From contig WACJ01000520.1 in NCBI GenBank assembly GCA_008973525.1, positions 558,001 to 622,000 of the forward strand: a stretch of 64,000 bases of DNA, written 5' to 3'. Positions within the stretch are counted from its first letter, which is position 1. Each line of letters begins with the position of its first letter. The notes beneath the pieces were generated by a model. That model was not told the origin of the DNA and did not search any database. It worked only from the letters and a program-made list of their open reading frames with translations. A program made the translations under genes and the position numbers. Source of the stretch: Stenopsyche tienmushanensis. Its lineage: Eukaryota; Arthropoda; Insecta; Trichoptera; Stenopsychidae. Positions 37,261 to 47,195 of the stretch are shown piece after piece.

Positions 37261-38520
37261 ATACTTACAAGTGCTAATATTTTATAAGATTGATTTTAGG
37301 CGACAGACATTTCAGAATCTATCAAAGGTTATTTCAAAGGCTCCTAATAATATTTCTTGAAATTCGTAATTTAATTAATCCACGAGACGCCCAAATTGAA
37401 TTTATTTTAAGAAACTATTTTTCCTCTACTACAAATTCCCCTTGAACGATAAATCATTTCGAAGTTATTTTCTCAGCAGAAATCCTATTTTCGCAGGACA
37501 TTAAATCGATATGATTTACAATATTCCCTTATTAAAATAAATGTTAATCTCGTATCAGTACCCATATAATACACCGATAACATGTCAATAATTCCCTATA
37601 AAATAGAAAATTCATACATATATATTAGCACTCTTCCATGAAAACTGATAATAAATGACACAGTATGATATGCCACAAATATTAAACCATGTTTCATAGA
37701 TTTTGAGAAAATATTATCAGAAATTTAAAGCAAATATAATAGTGCTATAAGCACCTTATAAATTAATTTCATATCCCATTTAACATGATTTTATACAGTG
37801 CTATATTTTCGTGGAAGCAAATAACCGTTTTATACGATAGTTGGCTATATTTTAAGACAACTCCACTCGTAAGATAATGCTTGTTAAGTATCATTGAAAC
37901 ATGCTTCAATGTCGTGTAAGTTAATTTTCTGAAATAATTGACGTTCATCCCTTAATTTTGCGTTTCTGCCCAAAATTATTTCATCATTCAATTAGCATGT
38001 AGTCATTAGTTTAATTAAACAGAACCCAGGGGCTCCATTTAGACAGAGTACATGTATCAAAAATAGGCAACGGGCGTAAATTCTTCGACTCCCAATGACA
38101 TTATAGTAATCAGAAAATATGGATACATATGGAGTTGCGTATAAATTTTGATATACCGTCAAATTAATTTATGTATTTTAACTTCGCCGTGTTACTCTGC
38201 TCGAACTTCTCCCACACTTTCGTGTCTTAAGTTTGCTTATATATGTTGGTAAAAAATATTCGCACAGAAAACTTAAGCACTGTAACTTTCGACAACCCCA
38301 AAACCGGAATGCTGAGCTGAATCTGTAAATTCGAAGAGAAAGTGGCGCTATTTCGCCAAACCACAGCAAATAAAGCAAACAAAGAATCTTGGATAGTGAA
38401 ATTTAATTGTTTCTCTACGCTGTTATCATGTTTCTCTCCATCGCATCGGCATAGTAATTTCGCTCTGGAAGCTAAATACATCTATGAGCGTTGTCTAGCT
38501 TAATCAAATGGCTGTTCTTC
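37261..38520. other. Unique AT-rich sequence, no gene recognised
   Basis: Two overlapping minus-strand frames (38178-38481) have no recognisable motif. Confidence 0.45.
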
Positions 38521-38544
38521 TAATTAATGGTGCTGCAGGCGGTG

Positions 38545-38772
38545 TACGGCGTTGGTGGGTTGTACGGTACACGTGTACTAGCAAACTTGGTTAAACATCA
38601 CGCCACACATCATCATTGTTATGCAGGGGATGGTTTTATCTCTAAACGTCAGGTAAACTACCCCGAAGTAAACAGGGCCGGCCACCAGGGTTGCTGCACC
38701 GACTTAGACAGTTGCCGACAATTTATTCAGTCGACAGATGCCAACCATAACTTTGGCGATACGCTCATGTGA
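38545..38772 (+). CDS. Unrecognised open frame, possible terminal exon
   Basis: The frame stays open from a good splice-acceptor-like stretch (pyrimidine patch, then CTGCAG ending at 38540) to TGA at 38772. The block is GC-richer than its surroundings. The residues are rich in His and Cys (HHATHHHCYAGD; GHQGCCTDLDSCRQF). The acceptor also follows an in-frame ATG at 38527, so an 81-codon frame is formally possible. I cannot match it to a family. The opposite strand is also partly open, so coding is not established; splicing and conservation are inferred only. Confidence 0.25.
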   Translation, partial: YGVGGLYGTRVLANLVKHHATHHHCYAGDGFISKRQVNYPEVNRAGHQGCCTDLDSCRQFIQSTDANHNFGDTLM

Positions 38773-38930
38773 CATATTTCATCTACAAAGTTTGATATAG
38801 AGAACTCAAAACCTGGAGCTCTAGGTCGAAAACCAAATTTTAACTAGTCATTGATGATATTGCTCTTTAGAACAATGCCCAAAACATAATATATGTAAAA
38901 TAGAAACAATTCATTATTAGATTGTATATA

Positions 38931-39403
38931 CACTACCGGCAATTAATTTAGAAAGACGAAAGAAAAATAGTTAAAAGTAAACAAATTTATCTCGTTTTTA
39001 ATACCAGAGCATTTCTACTTATCAATTACATTAAATGGATGCATTATAACATTAGAAGACACCAAGAGACTGGGACTTTGAAGGATAGAAAAAGACCGGA
39101 CCGCCCAAAATCTATTATAAATGCTGGATATAACTTCATTACATTGCCGTCCAAAAAAACTTTATCTTACAATTCTTGTTGTCGTAAGATTATTCAATGT
39201 CTTATGGGTGGAATCTGTATTTAATTTTTTTCACTCAAATAAAAGAGTTTTGCTCTCCAAAAAAATGCGACGTGTTTTAGAACTGTGTTGGAAAACACAC
39301 TTTGCAATCCTTCCTAACTCCTGTTAGAATACTATGCAACTTTTTATTCAAGTGGATATCTTCGGAATCGGAGGTTGAAGTCAAACATGCAGTCCGGTTA
39401 GTG
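38931..39403 (+). mobile_element. Tc1-like transposon fossil
   Basis: The left end CACTACCGGCAATTAATTTA, preceded by TA, is the typical Tc1 terminus (CACTACCGGCCAAAAGTTTA in many insects). A degraded mirror (GTCCGGTTAGTGG) near 39392-39404 may be the right end. The element is far shorter than the usual 1.6 kb, so most of it is deleted. Confidence 0.7.
39036..39327 (+). pseudogene. Tc1-like transposase fragments
   Basis: The first frame has RRHQETGTLKDRKRPDRPKS, the end of the first helix-turn-helix and the GRPR-type hook of Tc1 transposases. A second frame from about 39225 reads FHSNKRVLLSKKMRRVLELC then WKTH, like the 'r.kp.Ls..h...Rl.w...H..w' segment before the first catalytic residue. 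A frame change lies between. No DDE residues remain. Confidence 0.68.
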
Positions 39404-40011
39404 GTTAAAATTTTATAGCTATTCAAAGGGGTGTCATTTTACACTTCATATGATTATACAGAAGAGCATAGGGATCCGCTTCAAAGGAATTAAACGTAAA
39501 CAGCTATTGCCACGCATCGAGTTTCTGCTTCAAATCGAGTGGTGAGCGAGAGTCACCTCTATACTCCAACATTATATAGTATTGACATCTAAGCGTCGCA
39601 TTTGGATGGCACTTTACACTGAATATATCCTACGCTTAATATTGCATTTAATCATATCTTTACACATGTATTGTTGATATGCTGATATTTTTTAATGTTA
39701 TATAGGATGATATATTTTTTAGTGATGCTTTCGACTTTCTTCTATCTATAAACATGTAAAATTTTAAATGGAACTGGATTTACTATAGTTATATAAGTTC
39801 TATTAATGTTAGTTGTCCTTTCGTTATTGCGTCATTAAACTGAAATATATATACAATCGTCATCGATTTTCATCCCTGTATATGTGATTTATTACCAATC
39901 ACATTACATGTTCATTAAATTAACCACAAATACCACACACATCCTCGTTATTTCATTCTCGCTTGGAATAGTCAAATTTTACTAGCGTACAAAATTGTGG
40001 TCTGCTGCATC
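39404..40011. other. Unique AT-rich sequence, nothing recognised
   Basis: No frame or repeat of interest was seen. Confidence 0.45.
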
Positions 40012-40041
40012 CACACTTACATGCATATGCATGTAAGTGTG
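40012..40041. other. 30-bp perfect palindrome
   Basis: CACACTTACATGCAT is followed directly by its exact reverse complement with no loop. The centre is ATGCATATGCAT, which contains overlapping POU/octamer-like ATGCATAT in both directions. A palindrome this long without a spacer is unlikely by chance. It may be a dimeric protein-binding site or a fold-back end. Confidence 0.85.
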
Positions 40042-40102
40042 TTTAAATATTTGATGTGATTTTGAATGCCTTTTACTTTTTTGTTTTAATCGCGGGGATC
40101 CC

Positions 40103-40132
40103 TTTGCGCGAAATATTCAATTCTCGCGTAAA
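40103..40132 (-). repeat. 30-nt hairpin repeat, copy 5
   Basis: TTTGCGCGA, 12-nt loop, TCGCGTAAA. It is the same 9-12-9 layout in inverted orientation (minus strand begins TTTACGCGA). It lies about 60 nt from the perfect palindrome and is not beside a 5S gene. Confidence 0.65.
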
Positions 40133-41289
40133 AATAGATTTAGAATTTATTTCATAATATCAAAATTATTAAGTAAGATTTTTTGCGCTTCTCCACGATT
40201 AAACCTCGCAAAACCCAAATTAATTTTTATAGAAGAAAAGAGCAATTGTACTCCAGATATCGCAGAGCAGCGAATCATGAAAAGACCAAGTTCTGACGCG
40301 GATTACACGAATTCATTCTAACGCACGTAGGTTGCATTGTAAGCGGTCAGGGTGGATTCAGCAACCACAAAAGGAAGACAAGGAACGCCAGATGAGATGT
40401 GAAGAATGAATGCTTCCGGCTGGTAGTCTGGATTATTACGGCGAGACTTGCCCGGATTATCCAGGGAGATGAATACAACAAAACATATCCCTGCATTTCC
40501 ATAATTCCACTATTTATCACGCCATTTACTCCGAATGCTCCTGGCTTTAAATTTTAAGCAAACACCGGACAAAACATTTTCATACATGAAGCCATTTTTC
40601 CTCGTTTTTTGTAAATCCGCAGAGAGCGAGATAAATTAGGCTAGTCAATGTGAACATAAACAAAATAATCATAAGCTCGTTCATAACGTAAATTTTAGTC
40701 GTTGATATAACCTGACACTCTTCAAACTACAAACTAACCACTCAGACAGATCAACTCTATATAAATGATACATCTCTAACTCTGCATAATTCTACAGCAT
40801 ATCTATATCAAGCTCTCCTAGAATGACCTAATCTAGTCTCTAAAACTTTGATGTTTATATAATCTATCCTGACAAGATAAGCGAAAACAACATAATTTTC
40901 AGTCATAAATTTAATATCCTTCTATTGTAATGTTTTATATTTTGTATGGTTGCATATAAAATTGAAGCTTTTTGCTTATATTTTTCAGCTTAAATTATGC
41001 AAAGTCATGGATTTTTTATATCAAAATTAGAATCAAATAGACTTTATTAAATATGTACATCACATGATATGGTAAATATGACAATTTTAAGGGCGCTATC
41101 GTAGTTAAAGCACTCAATCATTTGACAAAAATCAAAATGACAGCTAATAGATTTTTTATTATTTTTATCCGAATCTTATCAAAATAATAATAAATCTGCC
41201 ATGACGATAATATAATTAACAAATATATGGGGTTTTTTTTACAAAATCATCCATTCATTCACATGAATTATTAACTGATTATCATTGTA
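40133..41289. other. Unique sequence, no gene recognised
   Basis: GC-richer at 40250-40640, strongly AT-rich after. No useful frame. Confidence 0.45.
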
Positions 41290-41394
41290 AACCAATACAT
41301 GTATCGAAATATGCAAACAAATTTACGCGGTAATTGAATGCTTCGCGCAAAAAACCACCTCAAAATTAAATATAATTTTAAAAAAAAAGTGTGG
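41290..41394 (-). repeat. 5S cassette downstream flank with hairpin copy 6 (41322-41351)
   Basis: It matches 1219-1280 for about 60 nt including the hairpin TTTACGCGG...TCGCGCAAA, then a shorter A-rich link to the 5S gene. Confidence 0.75.
41380..41388 (-). terminator. Pol III terminator of 5S copy 2
   Basis: T9 on the minus strand, 6 nt past the gene's 3' end. Confidence 0.75.
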
Positions 41395-41512
41395 GCCAAC
41401 GACACGCGGTGTTCCCAAGCGGTCACCCATCCAAGTACTGACCGCGCCCAATGTTGCTTAACTTCGGTGATCGGACGAGAACCGGTGCTTTCAACGTGGT
41501 ATGGTCGTTGGC
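41395..41512 (-). rRNA. 5S ribosomal RNA, copy 2
   Basis: A complete 118-nt 5S gene, with no difference from copies 1 and 3. It has the same terminal pairing, internal control region and downstream T-run. It lies in the same orientation as copy 1 and 3.1 kb from copy 3, which faces the other way. Spacing in the tens of kilobases and opposite orientations show that these genes are dispersed, not one tandem array. Confidence 0.96.
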
Positions 41513-41689
41513 GAGCGTTATGGGAATATTAAATGTATTAAAATAATATCGAAATATTTATATTTATTTAAAATTTATTAAAATAAAAATACTGAGCATA
41601 TTTTCAAACCACATAAAATATAATTATTGAGTTTACGTGAATTAAAACGTTATTCTATATGAATAAGGGCTAACAAAATAAAGCATATT
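41513..41689 (-). repeat. Conserved upstream flank of 5S copy 2
   Basis: It aligns with 1547-1720 and inverted 44468-44637 with scattered substitutions and small indels. Similarity ends just after AAAATAAAGCATATT. Confidence 0.75.
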
Positions 41690-44467
41690 CATTTTTTATT
41701 GTTGTATTATAAAAAATGAAATCGATTTATATTTCATGAAGTCTTACGTGTTGTCACTACCTGTTATCGGTTGTTATTTTTGTGTTTTGCACTTAAACAG
41801 CTAAATATAAACAGAACCCATCGGTACATAATGTTTCTACAAATGAGACATAGGACCGGAAAGAATTAATACATTTGGATACACTTGTATTTCTTCTTTC
41901 ATTGCTTAGTACTTTTTAACTAAAATATCTAATAAAAATAATATCAAAGTGATTGACGATGATCCGATAAAAAGAACTGCAGAAAGTAAAACATAAAATG
42001 TTATATGGCCCGCTTGTAAGAAAACGTTTTGCATCCACGATTTAAACGATAATCAAAATCGATTTAGATTAGAAAAATATCAATTTTTATGAATTTAAAT
42101 TCCGATTGTGTTCGTATATATTATAAAGTCGCCCTTGTAGCAGGATGAGTCCATGAAAAATTGCGTCGTACGGGATAACTAGCGCGTAAGCCTTCCCGTA
42201 TGATGAGGGTTGATTTTAAGCAGACATCAGCAACCCCGTACATAATCGAAGTCGTAATTCAAAACTTGAACACCTATTATCTATTAAAACGTATCCATAG
42301 CTAAATAGCACATAGACCCTCGGCAATACTAGTCAATTTTAATAGATTATATTTATGACTATTAATTTGATCCGATTGAACAATTCCGGAGCTCATAAAT
42401 AATTCGTCGGAACAATGCTCTACTCCATTATATTACACCGGGCCAGATGTAGAATTCATATTGTAATGCTGGAGTTCCGATTCGAATGGCTTCAATGGAA
42501 ATAGTTTGCGGTCGCTTTGTTTGCAAAGATGGAAATTTGTTATGGCGAAAGAGGCTTCTGCACAGCCGGAGGCTGTGTGTTTCTTCGAAAATTTGATATA
42601 TTCTGTGTATCCATCCCGGCGGTATCGGGAACAGACAATGCTATCGAAATGTACCATTGCGTGCGCAACAGTATTGAAAAGGACCTCAGAGTGACAAACG
42701 GGCTTGAAATGTAAAGAGCAAAGGATTCCAAAGCGGTTCCCATTGGATGGAAAGAATGCGGCCTGAGAAAGTGAAAAAGGATTCAGAGGGTGCGTGTCGA
42801 AAAGGAATCAGGGATGGTAATCTCGATATGTATAAACGCTTCGGTTGCTGCTGCGAGGGAAAACTTTGCCTGGATGGAATTTGATTTTCATACCTTTCGA
42901 ATAAATTCAGGGATGATATCTTCAATTTATTTCCGAGAGGCGCTCATATATTATTATTCGTATACTGATATTTCAGCATGCTTATAAAAAACAGTGATTC
43001 GCGAGTCCTATATAATAGCATTTGATTCTCTTTTATCAATACTAAGAAAATATTCAGTTAAAAAAATGTTTTTTTTCAACATTGCATAATTATTGTTATA
43101 CTTAAATTAATGCATTTTTTCCACCAATTATCAAACATACAAACACACACAATTTTTTTAAACCAATTAACAGCTCTTTTAAAAAATAACAATATTAAAT
43201 TTTCATTAAAAATCGTGAATTTCAAATTTTTGTAGTTTTATTGAAACGAAGTTTAGGCGGGACGTCTAGTATTAATTTTTTTTCTTACCGTCACGTCAAT
43301 CGAGTAATGCGTGTTAAGTGTTTGTTTTAAATTTCACTCGCAAATAATAGATAGTTTTGATGTTATAGCGTGATATATATATTTTGCAATATATTAAGGC
43401 ATGCGGTATCCAATTTGACGCTTCAACAGTAAGTTCACGCATGTCAGCACCCGACTAAAGTGTGTTAAGATGCCATATTTATTATTGGACATAGGCCTCT
43501 CCATAGGAAACTTTTTTATGCAAAAAAATACTTTCCATATGTAATAAAATTAGTATATGGTTATTTTAATTAGGAGAAGTCTAGAAATTCATAAGTAATC
43601 CTGCACCGCTTTTTTAGATCTAGAAAATTAAGTTAAATCTGAATCGAAACGACCAATCGAATTTACAATAAAAATCCAGGACTTAAACCACCATACCAAC
43701 ACAATTTATTTATATTGTGTATGTAATTTACCCCTGCGCTTGTATATAATAAGAGTGAAAAATTTAATCCTCATAGTCCAAGAGTACTTCTTATTTTGTA
43801 TCGAATATATAATATATATACACGAGTGGTTATGAATGATTTAATATTCCATTATATTCATTAAGACCGATTCATTATGTATGTAAGGTCTGCTGAAAAT
43901 TTTACAATGTATGTAAATCTCCATATGGCAAACATAATTCTCCCCCAAGACGACATTAACTTCGTAGTTGTGCTCTATCTTGGGAGTTGAAATGTTGCAA
44001 AATTGTCATTGTTAAATCTCTAGCTCCATTAAAATATAATTATGTCCATGCATTGGAATTCATTTATTTAATCAACGATTCGTCTCTATTTGACATTATA
44101 TTTCAATCGTTAATATATTATATGTCCATTCTATGATATTGCAATAATTTGGATTTTTTTACTAACCTTCTATAGGCGGAATAAAGCAAATTGGCTTGAA
44201 CGTCGTGGAAAAATAAATCTGCGTTGCATACATCACAGCACAGTAGCAAGCCTATTTTATTATATATTATGCAATCATAACTTCGTTTTTTATCCAACAA
44301 TACCCATTAACAAATGGAAAAAAGTTAGCCATAAAATCAAATTTTCATAGAAATTAAGGAGTTACACATTCTACCACGCGACAGTCAGCATAAAATTTTG
44401 AATATTATTTATATGCATGACTGAAGTTTATTTATTAAAATAATTTTAGAAAATAGCAGTAAAAAAA
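41690..44467. other. Unique sequence between 5S copies 2 and 3
   Basis: GC-richer at 42120-42960, where short frames overlap on both strands (42433-42987) without recognisable motifs. Two TTAA-type termini end at about 43313 (...GAGTAATGCGTG|TTAA) and 43456 (...GACTAAAGTGTG|TTAA). Confidence 0.45.
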
Positions 44468-44637
44468 TAATATGCTTTGTTTTGTTAGCCCTCATTCATA
44501 TAGAAATGCGTTATAATTCACGTAAGCCCAAAAAAATATTTTTTGTGGTTTGAAAATATGGTTAAAATATTTTGATATAAATTCAAAATAAATAAATTAG
44601 ATATTATTTTAATACATAAAATACATTTAATGTATTC
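44468..44637 (+). repeat. Conserved upstream flank of 5S copy 3
   Basis: The inverted equivalent of the flanks at 1547-1720 and 41513-41689, starting AATATGCTTTGTTTTGTTAG. A small deletion near the gene changes the spacing of the AT block to the 5S start. Confidence 0.72.
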
Positions 44638-44755
44638 GCCAACGACCATACCACGTTGAAAGCACCGGTTCTCGTCCGATCACCGAAGTTAAGCAACATT
44701 GGGCGCGGTCAGTACTTGGATGGGTGACCGCTTGGGAACACCGCGTGTCGTTGGC
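44638..44755 (+). rRNA. 5S ribosomal RNA, copy 3
   Basis: The third complete 118-nt 5S gene, on the plus strand, with no difference from the other two. It begins GCCAACGACCATACCACG and ends GTGTCGTTGGC, carries the GGATGGGTGACCGC control box, and is followed by CCCCA and a T-run. No 30-nt hairpin repeat lies downstream of this copy, so the downstream part of the cassette is not always kept. Confidence 0.96.
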
Positions 44756-44761
44756 CCCCAA

Positions 44762-44770
44762 TTTTTTTTT
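44762..44770 (+). terminator. Pol III terminator of 5S copy 3
   Basis: T9 starting 7 nt after the gene. Confidence 0.75.
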
Positions 44771-45816
44771 CTGTAAATATATTTTTAAAAAATATTTTTT
44801 TATAGTGATCGATATTTTCAAATATCTTTCCTTGCGAATGACTTGAATATCATAAATTGTATGAATAAAAGTCTTATTCTAATTTTATTCATTTATACAG
44901 CTTTAATATAAAAAATATGTTAAAGGAAATTTATACGTTTAACCCGTTAGGTCTATCTGGCCCAATTTCTCCAGGCGGAAAATTACCTTTTTCGTATTCC
45001 TGTGATACGAGAAGAATTTTGAGAATGAAATGTTTTTCAGGCAAGTTAAGCCATTGCGTCGTTTCAATAAGAACGAGTCATCTTAACCAGATTTTATCGA
45101 GCGATTTTTTGTTTGTCGACAAGCAATAAATAATAACAATTCAACACTATGGGCATGAAACGTTGCAATAAAGTTTCAGCAGGCCTATTTATTCGGTGCA
45201 AAAGGCCATAAAGACTTGATCCTGTGTGGACATGTCATAAAAGGTGACAAAAAATAATGGCGTTTACGAAAGAAAGTTGTCGGTATCGATAAATAACGCG
45301 AGAAATATCTTCGGGCTTTATTTCTTCAGCGTTGATTTATGTAGTGGGCCAATCATAAATCCCTGAAAGTTGCTCATAAGTCACGCCTCAAAATTTAGTG
45401 TCTGCAAACGTTTGCCGAAATAAAAAATAATAAAACACCATAAATCTTTAAAGGCCGTGTACTTATCGATAGGCCTTATCAGCGTCTAGACGGTGACGTT
45501 CTATCAACTTTCGATGATACCCCGAGGAAGCGCCCTTGCTGAATTTTACATTGAATTCATTAAAACTTTTCTTCCATCTCGAAGAAAAATTTGCATCATT
45601 AATATCACCAGATTGCTTTTTTCGTGATACATTAAAAAAAAATCAAATTGTGCGATGATTAATTCTGCCATCCCAAAAAATATATCATTGCCCGAATCAA
45701 TTAATATACATTCGTTGAAAGCATTTTTAATTATTTTACTTGGTAATCTATGACATATTACGAAAGGGGTTCAAATATAACCCGGAATTTCGCTTTACAA
45801 ATGTATTAGTGATATA
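44771..45816. other. Unique sequence, no gene recognised
   Basis: A 70-codon frame at 44917-45129 is not recognisable. GC-richer at 45240-45560. Confidence 0.45.
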
Positions 45817-46330
45817 TACTCAAACCTATTTTTGTGCGACTTTTTTTTGTGCAATTTCGAAGTTACGCGGCTTTTTTTAATTTCATAAAGAGTAAGTATC
45901 GAGATATTTTGGATAAAATATGAAAAAAATCGTCAACACTAACCGAAATTTGGAAAAAGATAATAATTTGCTATTGCTGAATATACCACCACGCCCTTTA
46001 TTCTAGCTTAAAATTTTGAAAAAAAGATTTTGTGTTTTTTTTTGCATTTTAAGTCATATCGAAAATCGCAATGAAAATTATCATACAGCGATGATAGTTT
46101 GTCATTGAAATAATTAGTATTTTTCTGGTGGATGTTTGGCATTTGATATGCCAGATGTCAGGCATCCTTAAAATTTTACCAATGATGCAAGACGTCCTTT
46201 AAATGTACCAAAATGTATTTTTTTATTCGCTTTATTATTTTTTTATTAACTTTTTTTATGCGATTTTGGATAAATTTTATATAGCTGTTTCAAAGTTATG
46301 CGGTTTTTAAAACCCACAGCACAAAAAATC
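45817..46330 (+). mobile_element. Pogo-like element, copy A
   Basis: The left end TACTCAAACCTATTTTTGTG and the next ~130 nt align with the start of the complete copy at 52286. The second half (about 46060-46310) aligns with 52830-53060, including GCCAGATGT(C/A)AG and TTTCAAAGTTATGCGG. The middle, which holds the open frame in the other copy, is replaced by different sequence. The right terminus is missing where a hAT-like repeat follows. Confidence 0.68.
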
Positions 46331-46397
46331 GATATAATAAGCTCATACATTGATCATGATGCTTCTTTATTCGAGAACCACATTGGAATTCAGAATA

Positions 46398-46556
46398 GCC
46401 GTTATTTTTGCTTAAACGAAAACCGTAATAAAAATCGAAAATATCGGTTTTTCGGTTCAGAAAATGTCTTACGTGAAAGAGAGTGTTGTTGATTTTTTTT
46501 ATGCTAACATAATGTGTGATATCCACCATTCTTATGCGGAATTTGTTTGATTTTAT
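46398..46556 (+). mobile_element. hAT-like end, copy 1
   Basis: It shares GTCTTACGTGAAAGAGAGT and ACCATTCTTATG..GAATTT with the reverse complement of 62588-62681, where a CAGGG-type terminus is present. Subterminal AACCG/CGGTT motifs are frequent. No transposase. Confidence 0.55.
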
Positions 46557-47085
46557 TAATCTGATTATACAGTTATCTTTATTATTTGTTCATACTGTTA
46601 ATTATCTGTTAACTAATACTTTAGATAATATTGTTATCAACCCTAATTGCATCTTGTAATCTTAAATCATTATTATGTATTTTGTTTAGCGTATCTCTTC
46701 TTGTATATTTTCTCTGTACCTAGACTACGAAAGATGTTTTTATAAATAAATTATAAATTCATAACCCCTCATAAAATAATACGTTAACTAATGAATCATA
46801 AATAATTAAAGAGAGTAAATTCTACAATATTATTCAAGTAGAATGCTACTAACTAATAACGGTTAGAAGCCTTAATTAAAATGAGAGTAATGTATCTTAG
46901 TAGATCCAAATATTTGAGATATTTTTCAAATATAATGGGAATCAAAAATCAATCATCTTTTTAAACACAATTTTTTGACTAGTTATTGTCGAGCGTAAGA
47001 TTTTTTTTTTCATATCATTCAACTTTTTTGTCCAATACATGTAATTTAATTTATTGTAAAATTTTCACTTTTGAATCGTAATCGG
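46557..47085. other. Unique AT-rich sequence, nothing recognised
   Basis: No frame or repeat of interest was seen. Confidence 0.45.
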
Positions 47086-47195
47086 TCTCCAGTTCTGACA
47101 CCACTGGATTTCTTTGTCGAGGGACGCGCCCTATTCCGTGGCTCGCATGACTTCCAGACCTGACACCACTGGATTCCTTTGTCTAGGGACATGCA
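47086..47195 (+). repeat. Two-copy tandem repeat, 65-nt period
   Basis: The block CTGACACCACTGGATT(T/C)CTTT occurs at 47096 and 47161, with related sequence on each side (TCCAG before, GGGAC after). The first unit contains the short inverted pair TCCAGT...ACTGGA. Its function is unknown. Confidence 0.7.

Noticed and set aside
42140..42170. Second hammerhead-like string GGATGAGTCCATGAAAAA
   Set aside because: Stem II cannot close and the CTGA core is missing.
42433..42987. Cluster of overlapping 60-80 codon frames on both strands
   Set aside because: They overlap each other in several frames, lack motifs and are explained by locally higher GC content with fewer stop codons.
45765..45800. Possible mariner end (GGGTTCAAATATAACCCGG)
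   Set aside because: No opposite end and no transposase trace nearby; the pogo copy begins only 17-50 nt further on.
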